This document shows positions 62,883 to 64,000 of a DNA stretch of 64,000 nucleotides, one piece after another. The stretch is from assembly GCA_002898615.1 (NCBI GenBank), contig BEIB01000001.1, positions 1 to 64,000 on the forward strand, read 5' to 3'. The stretch comes from a bacterium HR25. Its GTDB lineage: Bacteria > Chloroflexota > Dehalococcoidia > SM23-28-2 > HRbin24. Every line of letters begins with the position of its first letter. The stretch's first letter is position 1. The notes below the pieces were generated by a model that made no database searches, was not told the origin of the DNA, and worked only from the letters and a program-made list of their open reading frames with translations. The position numbers were made by a program, and so were the translations under genes.

Positions 62883-62900
62883 GGCCCGGCGGAACGGACG

Positions 62901-64000
62901 TCATGCCCCAGCCTTGAGGCCGGCCCTCTCCACCGTCTCCGGCGTCACGTCGTCCGGTAGGCGGTAGCCACGGAAGGTGATCCAGCCCAGGAAGGAGAGG
63001 AGGCCGGCCACCGGCCCCACCAGCCTTATCCCCAGAGGGTCTTCGGCGCTGGAGCCCAGGACGAGAAGCCCCGAGAGGATGACGGGGAAGATGGCGCCGG
63101 CGATCTTCTCCAGCGTCGCCTGCGTCCCGTAGTAGATGGCCTCCCGTCTCTGGCCGGTCAGGAGGGCGTCATAGTCTATGATGTCGGCCTGGATGGCGTT
63201 GGGGAAGGTGAAGACAGCCGTCATGGGCAGCCCTATGAGGGCCACGAAGATGATCCCCTGCAGCAGCTTGTCCACGCCCGGGATGAAGCCCATGACCCCC
63301 AGCCAGGGCATATAGAGACTGGCGAAGACCAGGGCCGCCGAGTATACCCAGGCCTTGCCCCGCTTCACCGCCAGCCGGTAGACCAGGGGCAGCGACAGTA
63401 GCACCACAATGATGGCAGACAGGGTGAGGAGACCGGTAACCGTCCCCACCCCCACCCCCAGCGTGGCGAACCCCAGCTCCAGGCGCAGCTCGCTGCCCGC
63501 CTCCAGACGGGCGATCTCCGGCTTTACGCCTCCCATCAGCACGGCGTTCACCCAGTAGGGCAGGGCGGCCGTCAGCATGCCGATGGAGGCGTTGAACATG
63601 ATGAAGGTGGGCAGGAAATAGCGGAACTGGCTGTTGGCCAGCGTGGACCGGACGGCACTGATGAGGTCTATGGAGGCGGGCTCTATGTCCCGCCGCGTGT
63701 AGCGCCAGGCCCCCAGCAGCCCTATGTAGCGGGAGAGGAAGGCGATGACGGCCATCACGACCCCCATGGCCGTGAAGCCCCAGATGTCCACGATGATGCC
63801 GCTCACCACCAGGGCCACGAAGGAGCCCAGGGTGCCGAAGAAGACCTGCCAGGTGACGATGTTCACCCTGTCCTGAGAGCGGGGAGCGATCTCCGGCAGC
63901 AGCGACTCGAAGGGGCCGCCCGAGAGGGTGCTGAACAGGTGGAAGGCCTCCAGGATGATGAACAGATAGATGATGTTCAGCAGCCCCTCTCGCTCCTGGG
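62901..64000 (-). CDS. GPH/MelB-type MFS transporter, 5' end beyond the window
   Basis: At least 366 aa; the frame is open to the window edge, so the first helices are missing. The visible part has about nine helices. The PFESLLPEIAPRSQDRVNI loop followed by WQVFFGTLG is the signature of the glycoside-pentoside-hexuronide:cation symporter family. A GTG at 63866 inside the conserved loop is not the true start. Substrate is probably a sugar or glycoside. It converges with the His-rich protein gene, 18 nt away. Confidence 0.85.
   Translation of the reverse strand, partial: QEREGLLNIIYLFIILEAFHLFSTLSGGPFESLLPEIAPRSQDRVNIVTWQVFFGTLGSFVALVVSGIIVDIWGFTAMGVVMAVIAFLSRYIGLLGAWRYTRRDIEPASIDLISAVRSTLANSQFRYFLPTFIMFNASIGMLTAALPYWVNAVLMGGVKPEIARLEAGSELRLELGFATLGVGVGTVTGLLTLSAIIVVLLSLPLVYRLAVKRGKAWVYSAALVFASLYMPWLGVMGFIPGVDKLLQGIIFVALIGLPMTAVFTFPNAIQADIIDYDALLTGQRREAIYYGTQATLEKIAGAIFPVILSGLLVLGSSAEDPLGIRLVGPVAGLLSFLGWITFRGYRLPDDVTPETVERAGLKAGA

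Overview
The window is GC-rich, tightly packed chromosomal DNA from a bacterium. The gene families (DUF1616, DUF4012, a propionate/methylmalonyl-CoA module with a separate B12 subunit, paired acyl-CoA dehydrogenases, thrombospondin-3/Asp-box surface proteins) fit a Chloroflexota lineage, possibly Dehalococcoidia-like. That placement is an inference from gene content. There is no rRNA and no insertion sequence; one tRNA-Val is present.

Layout. 1-583 holds no supportable gene. 584-8772 is a + strand operon of four APH-fold (kinase-like) proteins with a GH57 glycosidase and an ABC exporter; three of the four kinase-like proteins lack the catalytic Asp and the metal-binding Asn. 8800-12613 encodes a secreted double-propeller protein and an exported metallophosphoesterase. 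12621-24165 (- strand) is a surface-polysaccharide region: GT-C-like membrane protein, GT4, FkbM methyltransferase, two GT2 enzymes, DUF4012, an Ig-like surface protein, a flippase and DUF1616. 24397-28132 has a larger double-propeller protein with thrombospondin type-3 repeats and a small secreted beta-barrel-like protein. 28423-32303 holds glycogen synthase and a catalytic/non-catalytic acyl-CoA dehydrogenase pair. 32377-42140 mixes transporters, an amidase, HIT, a run of tiny genes (one holin-like), an aldolase, a zincin and a PBP2a-like lipoprotein.

42137-51695 is one long - strand run: rpsF-ssb-rpsR, PpiC foldase, hom, coiled-coil protein, thrC, folE, GNAT, GT4, SDR and a CoA-transferase fragment. 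51942-53199 carries an EAL phosphodiesterase convergent with the most interesting gene of the window. 53291-54892 has a Tat-exported cyclase-family protein and tRNA-Val. 55038-59569 is the methylmalonyl-CoA module (mutase large subunit, DinB protein, epimerase-VOC fusion, B12 subunit, MeaB). 59620-64000 holds a CorC-like protein, a DUF2344 protein, a divergent RpiB-like protein, a His-rich anchored protein and a truncated GPH-type transporter.

Main discovery candidate: an OsmC/Ohr-family gene (52708-53199, - strand) has an in-frame TGA exactly where the family has its peroxidatic cysteine. The frame stays open on both sides, the second cysteine is kept, and a stem-loop with bacterial SECIS-like geometry follows the TGA. 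It is best read as a selenocysteine peroxidase. Second candidate: the pseudokinase-rich APH/GH57/ABC operon.
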